Below, piece after piece: positions 38,701 to 49,953 of a stretch of DNA of 64,000 bases. The stretch's first letter is position 1; each line of letters starts with the position of its first letter. The notes beneath the pieces are model-generated. The model searched no databases. It was not told the DNA's origin and saw only the letters and a list, made by a program, of their open reading frames with translations. A program made the translations under genes and the position numbers. Where the stretch lies: the NCBI RefSeq assembly GCF_001649575.2, contig NC_051441.1, positions 14,881,130-14,945,129 on the forward strand, written 5' to 3'. The DNA is from Kryptolebias marmoratus (Eukaryota; Chordata; Actinopteri; Cyprinodontiformes; Rivulidae).

Positions 38701-41700
38701 TGGAGTTTACAAATTTAAAAAAGACCTAATAGTAATGAAATAACTTTTACACTTGCTCTGGAAATATAATTTCATTGTTTTTGTTTTCTTGTTGTTTTAA
38801 ATCAGTTGAATAATAATAAACTATCCATCCATCTATCAAAACACCAATCAGGAATTTTAGTTTCTTACTTATGAAAATGTGCTTTTTAGTCAACTAGCTA
38901 TGCAAAATTTGCATCATAACAATGAATGGATGTAACCCGTGGAGTCACATTTGGTTTTCTCACACTTCTGACAACTGTCCCCATTGTCTGCCTCAAACCC
39001 TGGCCGGTTCGGCAGGTGACAGTGAACAATACAAACTTGAACGTTGGCTGAAACCTTATTATAAAAACAGCTGATGTCACATCCCACTTGGAAACAGACT
39101 TTGTTTCACTTTGTGGCCCATAAAATCAACAAACCAACTGAGAAGCACCTTTTTTAATAGCTTCCTTCTTCCTGGAGGAGGGAGAATGTCTTTGTATGTA
39201 TATGTGTGTGTGTGTATGTATATTCACACACACACACAACTACTTTCATAGTGACTTCATTGAAAGTTCTGTTGGAATGAAAATGCATTTCGTGGTTAAA
39301 AACATCACAGTTTTAATAATTCTGTATAAATTTGTTTGCTCAATGTTCCATGCTGTTGACTGAACCAGTTGAAACGACAGCGGGGGTGGTGTGGGTCTTT
39401 CCCATTTCATCAGGGAACCTAACCTGTCAAATTTCCCCTGATTACTTTGACCATTTGGTTATTAATGTCCCCTTGTCACCATCGAAAAGAAGACTGTTTT
39501 CCAACCAAAGGTACTTTTCATTGGTCTCTGCTTCAGTAGGTGGTGTTGAGGTCCTGGCAATCCCCTTTGATCTTTTAATTCGCCACTGAAGCACATCTGC
39601 TCCACAGCTCACTGATCTGAACGGCAGCACCAAACATATTAATACCAATAGGGGGCTGTTTCGACCAGAAAATACCTCCGCTTTACTCAAATAAGGAACT
39701 AATAAGTTTCCTGCGTATTGGTGACTGCTCAAAGTGTGATGGCAGAAAAGAAATTAAGGAAGTAAAAGCAATAAAACTGTGGGAAGGAAGCGGTTTGACA
39801 AGCTGCATGAGATCTCAGCCGTGGGTTGTAAGTCTGTTATTACTTGTTTACTCTTTGAGCCAGTCAGTGTGGGCGATATGTCAACCAACAGCAGCAGTGT
39901 CAGATCAGGTCGATAGGTTTAGCTTTGCTAAGCTGAATCTACTCATATGAGGCTTCATCATTACTTTATGTTCATTCCAGACACGTGGGAGCAAAGAGTT
40001 ATCTCTGTTCTGTTAGAGGAGGCACATCTGATGGTGTATTTGGACAGAGTTGCAATGTCTTCTTATCTACCTTCAATACGGACACAGAATAAACACCAGT
40101 TTGTTAAAATCCATCACAGGCCAGGAAATATTCTGATCTCTAATAGTATTAAGATGCCAGATCCAGATTATGGGGTTATTGCTTTGTTTTTTGGGGGGAA
40201 GTAGCTGCTTTTGTTTCTTTTATTATAAGCGTTATAAATGTTCCCATGGGTTGTCTTTTGTTTTTGTTTTGTTTTCTCAAGAAAATGACACACTGGTCTG
40301 AAATGCATTGAATTTCGTTTGAGGCGTAAAAGAGAAGTGTTTCTTTTCTTTCTTTCTTTTTTGTTTTGTTTTGTTTTTTTAAGCTCTGTTGTCCGATCAC
40401 ATGAGTGTGTGTCTGTGTGTTGTTGTCTTTCTCAGGATAATGTGTGTTGAATAAAATGTAAATCAGTCCAAAACTAGAGGTTTAACCTATTTATTGTGGA
40501 CTTTAAAAGACAGATATTCTTTTAACACTTGGAAATGTTGGTTATACGATGATATTTATTTGATATAAATAAATATGGTGTTCATTTTTTAAAATCCAAA
40601 CATCTTTGCTTAGGACTGCAAAACCTTAAATAACCAGCATTATCTTTTATGAATTTATTATTTATCTTTGTCAGTTTGGGGTAGGAGATAGTGGAGCAGT
40701 ACATTTAACTATGTGCTTGTCATCTTTTTCAGATAACAGTGATCTAATCGCCTGCATGGTGGTCAGTAAAGATGGCATCCAAGCCCAGAGGTTCCTCGCT
40801 GTTGATGTGTACCAGATGAGTCTGGTTGAACCAGAAACCAAACGTCTCGGATGGGGGGTTGTCAAGTTTGCTGGCCTTTTGCAAGTAAGTGAGAAGTGTT
40901 TTTTTTTTGTTTGTTCATTTGGTTTTTTTTTCCTTTGTATTTATGTTTTGCAGCATAAATAAAAAAATACCACCTTCATCTTGGGCTTGCCCTGGCTAGC
41001 TGTTAGTTCTTTAATCCAGTCAAAAATAAACTCTATTTCTCCAAAATTAGGTCATTCAAAGAGCTATCTACAACAAGTAAGATATTATTTGCTCGTAACC
41101 TCTCCACAGAACCTCACTTCAAGAGATCTGAATTTTCCCTTTAAAGTTTTTCTCGCGTGAAGTGCAGCTGAAGAGTCAGGAGTGGAGGGTAAAGCTAGGT
41201 TTATACTTGTCATATTGAAGAGATGAGTAAGAGTAGCCGATCACGCCGTCTCCGCCCCTGTGCACGTCGTGTCGCGGCATGTGGTCGTGCACCTCCCTAT
41301 TTTTGTAACTTGGCACAGACTGTGCATTCCACGCTCTGTTCAAAATGGACAATTTATCTAAGGTGCTCTCGCTCTGTTGGCCTGTACCGGCATTTATATG
41401 ATCCCGCTATGAGAGAGCACAGACATGATCAAATGGCTCAAAACTCGTGGAACGAGGTTACTGCTGCAGCCGATAAAAAGGAGTGTTTATAGACCACAGA
41501 GCGAAGAAATATTGGTCCTACGATGGGTGAATCGCAACCAATAAAATGATCCACTGTAGCCCTCAGCAGGTCATTTTGTTGCCAGTAAAAATACCATGAA
41601 TGAGGCATTATTTTCTATTATGGAAGCATACAGTTCACTTCAAATTAAAATGTCATGTATGTACTCAACATTTCATTTGAAGCGAATAAATCAAAGAAAG

Positions 41701-44700
41701 TCAAACTGAATCCTTTCAGTTTAACCAACAGTTCTTCCTCCTGAATATGTGCAGTACTGCGAGCAGCCATGTTTGCTGTGTGACATTAACCGTTTGTTCT
41801 CTTTTTTTTTTTTTTTTGAACTATATTTCCACTGGTTATGTAGTGTACCTCCACCTGTCTTTTCAGAGAATACTGCACCAACGTAAGCGTCTCGTAGAAA
41901 CGCCTACACCGCTGCTCGGGTTCAGTCAGCAGAGTCCTGCCTGACACTCTAACTGTAACTGAGCCTTAAAGATGGCAGAGTAAACTAATAAAGCAGAGGT
42001 TCTGCACAAACTAAACGAAGCAGAGGGGTAGATTTACATCTTTGTCACTTTTTAAACGTGATGAGAAGCTTTTGAACGTGTAACTTTTAAATAAGGGAGT
42101 GCTTTGGTTTTCAGTCCATAAATTATGCTTCAGATTTTTTAATGCTTTTATTTCTCCACACACCGACATGGATTTATTGATCTTCTGTTATTGCTCTTTG
42201 CTAAGCCCTCTGATAACTTATCTCCAACTGACATCATTGCTTAAACCCAAAACAACTTGTCTGCCTCTACATGTTTCCCATCTCACCTTACACTCCTGCT
42301 TCACATTTGTCCTTTCTGTTTATCATCATTTCTCTTCTAATTAATTCTTAGGATTTTTCTAGTCTGTGACATTTAAATTTTATTGGAAAGAGGCCATAAA
42401 AGAGCATAAAAGAATATTTTTCTTTGGATTATGACGAGTCAAAGCACCATTAGTGATAATAATAAGTGAATCAAAGTTGGCTTGGTTTTTACATCAGTGT
42501 AGGAATTTCAGTCATTTTAAACAGTGTGGTGTTGTCAAACTGCTATTGGAAAGGTTTTACTGCAATGAGCAGTTAGTATTTATAAAAGATAATACATTTT
42601 TTATTTAATGGAAGAATGTAAAAGGTCCCATTTATGCTTCTATTGATTAAAAAAAATGCTGTATTTAGCTTTAACCTTGTTTTGTCCTTTTATTTTCCAG
42701 CTACAACCCTTTTTTTGTTTTTACTTTATTGTCTTCCAGTTTGAATTCTTAACACTCACTGTTGCTTTTCTCTCTATTCCAAAAGGACATGCAGGTGTCT
42801 GGCATCGAGGATGACAGCAGAGCTTTGAACATTGTCATTCATAAACCCAGCTCCAATCCCCACGCCAAGCCCCTGCCCATCCTGCAGGCCAACTTCATCT
42901 TCGCCGACCACATCCGCTGCATCATCGCCAAGCAGAGACTGGCCAAAGGTCGCATCCAGGCCCGACGCATGAAGATGCAGAGGATCGCAGGTAAGGAAGA
43001 CCGAACCGCAGAGAGAAATTACCGTCTTTGCGCAAATGGAGTGGCTGAAAGCTTCTGTGAATGTAATCAGTACAGTGGGTTTACCAGGAAAAAAAAAAAA
43101 AACTACCAGTAAATGAAATTCCCTTTAACTGTGCATCAGCAGGCTTCACAGAATCCCAGTCGTCTTGGATTCAATGTATCCATGATATCAAATGGAACTC
43201 AACTTGGTTATTTATTAAATTTGGCACAAATCAAAGTTAATTTCTTAGGAACATTTTGTCTCATTCCCCTAAATAAGATGTTTTTACCAGAAAATGTCTT
43301 TCTGCTAATTCCAAAAAGTGACTTCCTTATTTTTTCATCACTAATCTCCCCCCTCGGTTTTTCCTGGACTTCCATCATCAGTGATAATTATCAGTGGTGT
43401 TGAAGAATCAGAAACAAAGATCTGTCCTTCTTCGATCTCTGTGAGGTGCTTTAAAATATCTTGTTCTGGAGCCTAAATCCTGAATCTGCTGTGAAAACAA
43501 ACCAGAAAATGTGGCCAAAGTTTGCCTGCACTCTAAAACTGAGGACTTTACCCATCAATAGTTTGCACTTCCTCTCAGCATGGTTTAATTCTTCAGAAAT
43601 ACAGAAAAGCCGGTCTCGCCGCTTCAGCAAATAGCGGAGGATGTGACCCCCTGCCAAAAAACCCACTGAATTCACAGAACGGCTTTAAATTTTTTTTTCC
43701 TTCTAAACATTAAAGCACAATCACTTCATGCCAATTGTAAATCTAATTGCAAATAAAACCAGTGAAGTTACGTTTTTCTCAGTTAGAATAGTTTTTGCAG
43801 CCTCAGATTTTTACGCTTCCATCTTGCATGTACAGCTCTGTTGGACCTGCCAGTGCAGCCCAGTGCAACCGAGGTGTTGGGTTTCGGTCAGACGGCCAAC
43901 GCATCTCCCAGCGGTCTGCCTTTCCGGTTCTACGAGCAGTCGAGACGGGCGCCCAACGACCCCACGGCAAACAGATCTGTGTTTGCTTCTGTCGACAAAG
44001 TACCAGGTGACAAACAGAGAAACGTACTGCTTTCACCTTCTCGTAGTTTCAGAATTGATCCTGGCGCTAAGATCGTAAAAGAAAATGACTGAAATCCCTC
44101 CGTTTGTATGTAAGAACACCAAATAATTGTCCTGGCTATCAAACCAACTGGTGATCTTATCAGATTAGTGGAAACAAATCTGTGAGTTGATCTTTAGCGT
44201 CAAAGTGCAACAGTGACAATCTTGTTCCTTTCTGCAGCCGAGGCTTTTGTGTAGAAATGCATCACCTCAGATTACAGCTGAAAAGTCCCCTGTTTTCTTT
44301 CATTTTCTAAAAAATCAAGCATTACAGGTATTGTTTAGTTTGCAACTTCACATATTTTATCCTGTTGTTGTCGGATTAGTTTAGTTTATTTGTTTGTTTT
44401 GGTTTTTACTCAAACTACAAGTCATAGAATATATATAGGGATTTGTTTTTGGTGTCAATAACTAAAGTGTATTTTTTGTGAATATTTTAAAAGATATAAT
44501 ATATAAAAAAAAGTTCATGTAATTTTAGTTCTTATAACCATTTGAGGTAGTTTTCCATTTTATGTTTTGTAATTTGCAGTGCCGTGGTCGTTCATAGTCC
44601 TTAGGATTATGGTTGTTGGTTCTTTTTCAGCTCCTGCTTCAGAGCAGGCACTGTCTTGCCTCAGCAGGGACTCTGAGTAGGGACTTCTGTGATTTTTAGA

Positions 44701-46894
44701 AGATGTGATAGGTCCACACATAGACATGTGTTAATTGGCTGAGTAAATTGAACAGTTTTTTAACTATTAAATCTGTATTTGCATCAATAAAGTAGAAGAT
44801 GCTTCACTGTTGTAGTTGTCTGCTATGATCAGCACAAAATAAGCTGATCTGTTGTGCGAGTCTTGGCTCTTATACGTCCTCCTTCTGAGGTTTTGTAGTT
44901 CTCTTCAAACTCTGCTGTAAAAATTAAACCAAAGACTTACGACACCACTCCACTCATGGAGTCCTCCATTATTGTTGGTATTGAATGTGACGTACATGAG
45001 TGACGTGGGCGCACTGACTGTTGGATAAGGTCACATTGTTCTGCTGACAGAGCAAAAGAAAACACAGGTTCTTATAAATGCTCCCCAGTGGAACCAACAG
45101 TTCTCGAATCCTTCAGAGTGTCCTTCAAACCATTTTATCCAAAAGCACCTGACTTAATCTTGTCAGTAGTTTTGTTTTTTTCAGTTCAGTGTTCCTTCCT
45201 TCGTCTCAGGAAGTGAAAGAACATGCTAGCAGCGATAGCACATCTGATCCGAATGTCTTTGTTTACATGTCGGCAGGATTCGCAGTGGCCCACTGTGTGC
45301 CACAGCACAGCCCCTCGCCCCTCTCCTCCCCTTCACCTCCCTCCAGCGGGAGTGGAAGCACAGGAAGATGTGACTCTGTTACTGCGAGCACCATTTCAGT
45401 TCAGAGCCCTACAGGTAACACACACACACACACACACACTGAAAGCTGAACTAATGGTTTGCACATTGTCAGTTTAATGTACGCCAACAATTTTCGAAAA
45501 GCAGATTTCACATCATGATAAGATTTCTGTTAGCGCTAACTTACAGCGCGAGAGCGTATTTGAGCGTGAATTCGAATACGTACGTTCTTTACCCGTTGTT
45601 GAGTGTCGGGTGTTTCTTTGGTGCTCATATACAAACCACCAGAACCACAAAAGTTTGCAGTGGTGTTTCACAGCTGAAACATTCCTGTCATGGCATCATA
45701 TAGGTGCCTATATGTGGTTTATGTGAGAATATAAGTGAAGCCATTGTGCCATTCAGAGCACTCATCATGCTGGTTACACAACACATAACGTCAACCTGTA
45801 CAGGATAACAGAATGCAGATTTGTTTTGTTTCTATCCTGGTTTTTAGAGTTATTTTCAGTTATTGAGAAATGACTGATTTTGTATCGTTAATAATTTCAT
45901 GATGGTTGAAAGGGTTATACTTATTTTTGTTGGAAATGTTGTGACAGAAACATTAAATGAGACAGAATGAATTTCATAAATTTAATATCAAAATGTTGAG
46001 CTGGAAGTTTAATGGAATTTAAGCCAAATCTTGGCGGTAGTGGGAAAAAAAGCAGAATGAATCTGCCCTAACGCTGAGAGTGAAAGGTTTTATACCACCA
46101 CAGTGCGTATCAGAAACACTTCCCACACAAGGGTGCCAGTTTATGTCCCAGCTGAAGAGCTGCGTCAGTGGGAAGAGCAGCTGGACCTGCCATCACAATG
46201 TGAACTGTGATGAAACACGTCACCAGATCTTTCTTCTTTTTTTTTCCCATTGAAGTGTACTCAGTTTGATGAGAGCGAGTGCATCTGCTCAGATTTCTGT
46301 TTTCGCCACATAAAGCCCTCCTTATTTTCTCCGTCGGTGTTCTACCTGCCTGCAGATGATGCTGCGTTTCTGGAGCGCACCCCGTCCTCGTCTTCAGGTG
46401 GAGAAGGTGAAGGAGGGGCTGGGGACGTAATGCGAGTGTCCTGGGCTCCCTCGACCCCGGCCCCAGCTCCGGCGCTGGCACCGAGCCTCACGCCGGCCTC
46501 CCAGCCCACCATCTCCCTCCTCACGGACAGCAGCGCGGACACCCTGAGCGTGGAGTCGCTCACGCTGCTGCCTCCTGCCGACTCGCCCCATCTTCACCCC
46601 CTCCCTCACTCCCTTCAAAGACCGAATGCCGCCATCGCGGAGGAGGAGGAGGAGGGTTTAAGAAAACGAGAAGAGGAGGAGGGTTCTCCAATGGATGAGA
46701 CAGATACGACAGTAAAAGATGAAACCACTGAAACCACCGAGTTGGTCACACCCACTGATGAAGCTTCGGAGGGGGCAGACAAGCCAGAAGGTGAGGATGC
46801 TCTTGTAGACAGTGTGACGGCGATAGAGTCCTCGGAGAAGAGCGAAGACGCAGGGATACATACTGAAACACCTGAGTCACCGGAGCTGGATTAA
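12156..46894 (+). CDS. clec16a: CLEC16A (Ema-family endosomal/mitophagy regulator), complete, 24 coding exons
   Basis: Exons: 12156-12229, 12839-12967, 13387-13520, 14664-14812, 16396-16501, 18275-18280, 19398-19521, 20038-20212, 21647-21697, 22248-22364, 26851-27154, 29197-29308, 29386-29486, 29830-29949, 30328-30437, 32549-32593, 34644-34694, 34980-35108, 35731-35851, 40733-40884, 42786-42990, 43836-44006, 45277-45414, 46356-46894. They total 3,363 nt, giving 1,120 aa (human about 1,053), all GT-AG and in frame. The start [11 protein letters not shown] and long stretches ([29 protein letters not shown]) match human CLEC16A as remembered. The FPL domain spans about residues 50-197. A charged Gly/Glu-rich disordered insert (356-456, mostly exon 11) splits the conserved body, and residues 895-1120 are a Ser/Pro-rich then acidic disordered tail. 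The human protein works with NRDP1 and USP8 in mitophagy. No C-type lectin fold is visible despite the name. The donors after 29486 and 34694 are weak (GTTGG). Confidence 0.97.
14422..14469. repeat. (TA)n microsatellite, CLEC16A intron 3
   Basis: About 24 uninterrupted TA units lie some 195 bp before the next exon. Confidence 0.95.
18275..18280 (+). CDS. clec16a: 6-nt microexon of CLEC16A (TTTCAT; adds Ser-Leu)
   Basis: The hexamer is flanked by AG (18273-18274) and a strong donor gtaagt (18281-18286). The previous exon ends in a single G and the next begins TGGATAAC, so inclusion gives GTT TCA TTG GAT (V-S-L-D) and skipping gives GTG GAT (V-D), both in frame. The human protein as I remember it reads VSLDNQ here, which supports a real exon. 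Upstream is a pyrimidine tract of more than 60 nt, then a TGC at 18262-18264, 11 nt before the exon, as in SRRM4-dependent neuronal microexons. Confidence 0.88.
19690..19935. repeat. Dispersed repeat B, copy 2 (CLEC16A intron 7)
   Basis: It shares attcaagatggtcaccactg, ttagccaacacaaaaatggt and actcaattttacagg with the copy at 6235-6530. Boundaries are estimated. Confidence 0.55.
20815..21480 (-). mobile_element. LINE remnant: C-terminal tail of a non-LTR retrotransposon ORF2
   Basis: Minus-strand translation at 21066-21320 contains the series [40 protein letters not shown] and W. I recognise this as the ORF2 tail common in fish LINEs (usual form MSFLRRVAGLSLRDRVRSS then LRWFGHLVR). The reading frame is interrupted and the segment between about 20815 and 21065 matches sequence further downstream of the same tail, so the copy is decayed and internally deleted. 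It lies antisense in CLEC16A intron 8. The clade was not assigned. Confidence 0.8.
21705..21732. repeat. (AC)14 tract 7 nt behind the CLEC16A exon 9 donor
   Basis: An uninterrupted AC dinucleotide run begins immediately after gtaagca. Such CA-rich runs near 5' splice sites are known hnRNP L binding sites. Confidence 0.95.
22400..22735 (-). mobile_element. LINE remnant of a second non-LTR family (ORF2 tail)
   Basis: Minus-strand translation at 22427-22663 reads [20 protein letters not shown], then IRGTAQV, then a deleted spacer and [20 protein letters not shown] and VRWRRM. This is the C-terminal tail of a widespread fish LINE whose usual form has RLRWFGHVQRR in the spacer. The copy is truncated, with a small internal deletion, and starts 36 bp after CLEC16A exon 10. 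It is antisense to the host gene. Confidence 0.82.
24226..24253. repeat. Poly(T)-poly(G) homopolymer junction, CLEC16A intron 10
   Basis: A run of 16 T is followed directly by 12 G. This is a likely site of sequencing or assembly error. Confidence 0.9.
29953..29970. repeat. (AC)9 tract 3 nt behind the CLEC16A exon 14 donor
   Basis: The donor reads g|gtaacacac and merges directly into the AC run. Confidence 0.95.
34838..34876. repeat. Near-perfect inverted repeat (hairpin) in CLEC16A intron 17
   Basis: The left arm atcacaacactatatgtt (34838-34855) pairs with the right arm aacatatattgtgttgtgat (34857-34876). They are inverted copies apart from a 2-nt length difference, with almost no loop. 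The intron is only 285 nt, so the hairpin sits in the middle of a short intron. Confidence 0.85.
35119..35136. repeat. (AC)9 tract near the 5' end of CLEC16A intron 18
   Basis: It begins 10 nt after the donor (cgg|gtgtgtaaat). It is complementary to the GT tract at the other end of the same intron. Confidence 0.95.
35342..35373. repeat. 12-bp perfect hairpin in CLEC16A intron 18
   Basis: The arms atgagaggccta (35342-35353) and taggcctctcat (35362-35373) are exact inverted copies around an 8-nt loop, between the AC and TG tracts of the same intron. Confidence 0.9.
35664..35710. repeat. (TG)n tract near the 3' end of CLEC16A intron 18
   Basis: About 23 TG units end 20 nt before the acceptor AG of exon 19 (35731). 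The tract is complementary to the AC tract at 35119-35136. Confidence 0.95.
35852..40732 (+). other. clec16a: CLEC16A intron 19 (4.9 kb, longest in the gene)
   Basis: No exon-like frame was found in it. It has a (CA)n tract with an ambiguous base (36709-36732), a short direct repeat acttctcacgtctcaa at about 37497-37526, and otherwise unique AT-rich sequence. By exon content it lies between the exon ending DDVLDL and the one starting NNSDLIAC. Its rank of 19 matches the human intron known for autoimmune-risk enhancers that contact DEXI, provided the human exons are counted the same way. Confidence 0.6.
36709..36732. repeat. (CA)n microsatellite preceded by a single N
   Basis: One undetermined base at 36709 abuts about 11 CA units, then tcactcac variants. 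The true repeat length is uncertain. Confidence 0.9.
40985..41150. repeat. Dispersed repeat A, copy 3 (CLEC16A intron 20)
   Basis: It contains tcaaagagctatctacaaca, gtaagatatta and ctccacagaacctcacttca, matching the copies at 3838-4110 and 8385-8545. Confidence 0.6.
41190..41960 (+). mobile_element. Decayed Harbinger-like DNA transposon relic with a MADF-domain fragment
   Basis: The plus-strand frame 41223-41492 ends with [20 protein letters not shown] and [13 protein letters not shown]. The LYDP and NSW motifs are typical of the MADF/Myb-like protein of fish PIF/Harbinger elements. The N-terminal part is out of frame and a stop follows soon. The left edge has gctaggtttatacttgtc and the right region has gaaacgcctacaccgctgct, both reminiscent of Harbinger MITE ends. 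It lies in CLEC16A intron 20. The boundaries are not precise. Confidence 0.55.
45418..45439. repeat. (AC)11 tract 3 nt behind the CLEC16A exon 23 donor
   Basis: The donor g|gtaacac runs straight into the AC tract. Confidence 0.95.
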
Positions 46895-48860
46895 AGAACC
46901 TGCACAAAATGATTTAATTCACACACACACGCACACTCACGGAGTGCAGTTCAGTGTGATGGGTAGACTGCTCAGCTGCTGTATATTTTCATAGGTAGAG
47001 TTTGTCTGAAGGCATCTCATCATTTTGTGTTTGTACATGAAGGAAGTCACTTTCTACTCAACAAAGGACCGATTCCGGTCAAACAGCAGCAGAACTCAAA
47101 GCACATTGTGTTTTCTGAGCACTTCGGTGTGTCGAGACGTGTTTGGATCACGCACACGTCAACCAGCAAAGACTTCTACTCGTCTCGATTGTGTATAAGC
47201 TCCAACACGCGCGCACACCTGTCCGCCACATGCTAATGCTGCAGCTGTTCCCACTTTTATTTCTGTTCACACAAATGTGCTCACTACTATGTTCAAACAA
47301 ACATGATGCACAGAGAACGATAACTTGCACTTGCCTTTTCACTGTTGCATGTCTCATCTATCAACAGTTGCTGTCACTGGTTTCCCACGTGTTCCTTTGT
47401 TTCCGATCCTAATATAGTTTGGGGTTTTTTTTCCCCATCCACATGGAAAAATCATCTTCAGTTTCTCGTTAATCAACTTAAGCATTCTGATCTAATTTAT
47501 TGTTATGTCCGACTCTTCCACCGCTGCAAAACTTTTGAATTAAGTGATCTGAAACACATAAGGATGTTTGTGAATGCAGCTCTGTAAGTGCGAGGGGTGT
47601 GTCATGTTTAATTATGCAACAGCAACCGCAAAAACTTTGACCTGGTTGGCTTTTTTTTTTTTTTTTTCATCACTGGCTTTCATTCCAACGTCGTAACTCA
47701 AAGCTACACCCAGAATCTGCTCATTCATAAAGGTGAGACAACGATTGTAAGCGTTACTAACAAGATGAATGAACGATCAGAGTTGAACAGCAGCTGCTGC
47801 AGAAGTGGCACGATCCTCACGTTCAGTCTCCTCAGTTCATTAATGCTTTCACTCTGTAACTACGCAGGTTACTAAGTGAGCCGCTAAAAATAGTTTGTAA
47901 CAGCAAACATAAATAATTTAGTTCTATAATTTCCTTCTTGTTATATGTGGGAGTGCATTCAAAAATAAATATATTCACCATCAGAATGAAGTTATTTTTT
48001 GAGCGTGACGAGCGCTACGCTGAGGGATTCAAACAATTAAGGGCTCTTACCATCCAGGTCCACTGTTCCCTGAAGTGGTAACCCACGGTGGGGGGAGAGT
48101 TTGAGCTAAAACCTGAAATTCCTGGATGAACTTTTCAAGAAAGTTTAAACCAAATAAATGTTCAGCAGCTAAACGCTAACCTGACCCTCCTGCTTTAATT
48201 CGATGAAGGCGGCGTTTCTACTGCAGTAACGTTACGAAGCTAACAGGAGAGACGAATGTCATGCAGAACTTTTCTCTCCGTACAGCGGCGCGTGATTCAT
48301 TCACAACTTCTGTGCGTTTAAGGAGCAAAGCATGCTCGGATTCCTCAGAGCTCCCTGATCGTTTTGAATCCTTTAATTGATATCCTGCCCTTTACCAGCT
48401 GCCCTACGCGGCGCCCACTTTTAACTTTCCCCACGCAATCAGAACATGGTCTTAATTCTCTTTCACGCTTACTTTCTGACTCTTCTCAGTCCTCAACAAG
48501 TTTGAGAAACTCAGAGCAATACTCTCTTTTATGAGTCTGTCGAGATTTTCCACCTCGCTACTGTAAATAACAGCGGAATGATAGTGATGAACACTGACGT
48601 GCTGAAGAGGCTTTTGTTTGGCACGGTTTTCGGACTGATCAGAGGTTTTGTTAGGAAAATGTCACAATGTTCCTGCAGCCACTGGAAACTACCAAAACAA
48701 GCCACGAGCCTCCATTATTATCTGATTGTAGTGTGTGTGTGTGTAAAATGTTTGTATGCACTGTAAATGCTGTGTGCTTTTAAACTTGTAAGTATTGTTA
48801 ATGAACTAAAACAGAGGAATAAAGAGAGAACTGCAATAAATTATTCTACCTAAAGGTCGC
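46895..48860 (+). other. clec16a: CLEC16A 3' UTR
   Basis: About 1.95 kb runs from TAA 46892-46894 to a pair of poly(A) signals. The small open frames here show no family resemblance. A T-run lies near 47651-47668. Confidence 0.7.
48818..48840 (+). terminator. Paired CLEC16A poly(A) signals
   Basis: AATAAA occurs at 48818-48823 and again at 48835-48840. A GT-rich stretch (cagtcgtgttttgtgag, about 48865-48881) follows, as expected of a cleavage/polyadenylation region. Confidence 0.75.
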
Positions 48861-49953
48861 AACGCAGTCGTGTTTTGTGAGCCTGGCGTGTGCACGGCCT
48901 CCTCCACCTGCCTGTGTACAACACAGCCCTGCAACACGTCTGAACAATATTTTTTTGCTTTTGTGAGAGCGTCTGTTTGAGGGCTCGGATCTTGACGTGG
49001 TTTCTACCTGTTTGTGGCGGCTGCTAGGGCCCCGATGTCATCTTGTGGTCTGTACGTGTTACTTTTATCGCGGTTCCTCTCTTCACGGAAGTCTGGTTGT
49101 GTGTGCGTAAACGTAAATAGATTCCTGGTATTGAAGCGATACTGTGTGTGTATGTGTGTGTCTTTGTACTAAACTACACTCATAGCATTAATTGAAGTTT
49201 TGGTTTTTTTTTCACTGCAGAGATCCCATACAGATTTGACCTTTTTTTTTTTGTGCACTTGTGCTTTTGAAGCCGTCTTGTTCGTCATCATCTCTGCATG
49301 TTGCAGCTCTGGAAGATGAAACTGTTTTCACTATGGAGCTAAGGTCATAAGTACATTTAAATTGAAATTGCATTCGAGTACAAATGTCAGTGTACAAAAG
49401 TGTATTTATTGTAATAAGTTGGCACATAAACTTAATTTAGAACTAACATTTTGTATCAACAATCCTTAACTTGAGCTTGCTAAAAAAGCTTAGCTTGACT
49501 GATCACAAAATGTTAAAGATACTTAAAAAAAACATTTTAGTCTTCATCAGATAGCTAGCATTCATTTAGAGCTTGCTTGTTTCTATCATAACACATTAGC
49601 TAACTAAACTAAGCATCTTTTTTATCTTTAAACTTCACAAAGTACCTTTTAAAATAGTTGCAGCTATAAGCTATAGACTCTTTATAAGAAACACCTTGTG
49701 TCATAATTATATATAAGTATATTAAAATATCAGTCTTGTGCTACTATAGTCATTTTTACACTATTGGAGCGTTAGTAAGCAGACTCTCATCTTCCTGTTT
49801 CCACCCACCTTTTGGATTAGTGTTTGTGGTGAGCCAAGGAGTTAAGAGTAGTAGTGCTATTTTTTTTTCCCTTTCAAGTCAGTCTAGACCACACCTGGAC
49901 AAATGAAGGCCTGAGGGCCAGAAGTAGCCCTCGAGACATCCATCCCTCGACAC

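Noticed and set aside
12156..46894. C-type lectin domain suggested by the CLEC16A gene name
   Set aside because: No lectin-fold cysteines or the usual WND/EPN motifs are visible; the protein is of the Ema/FPL family.
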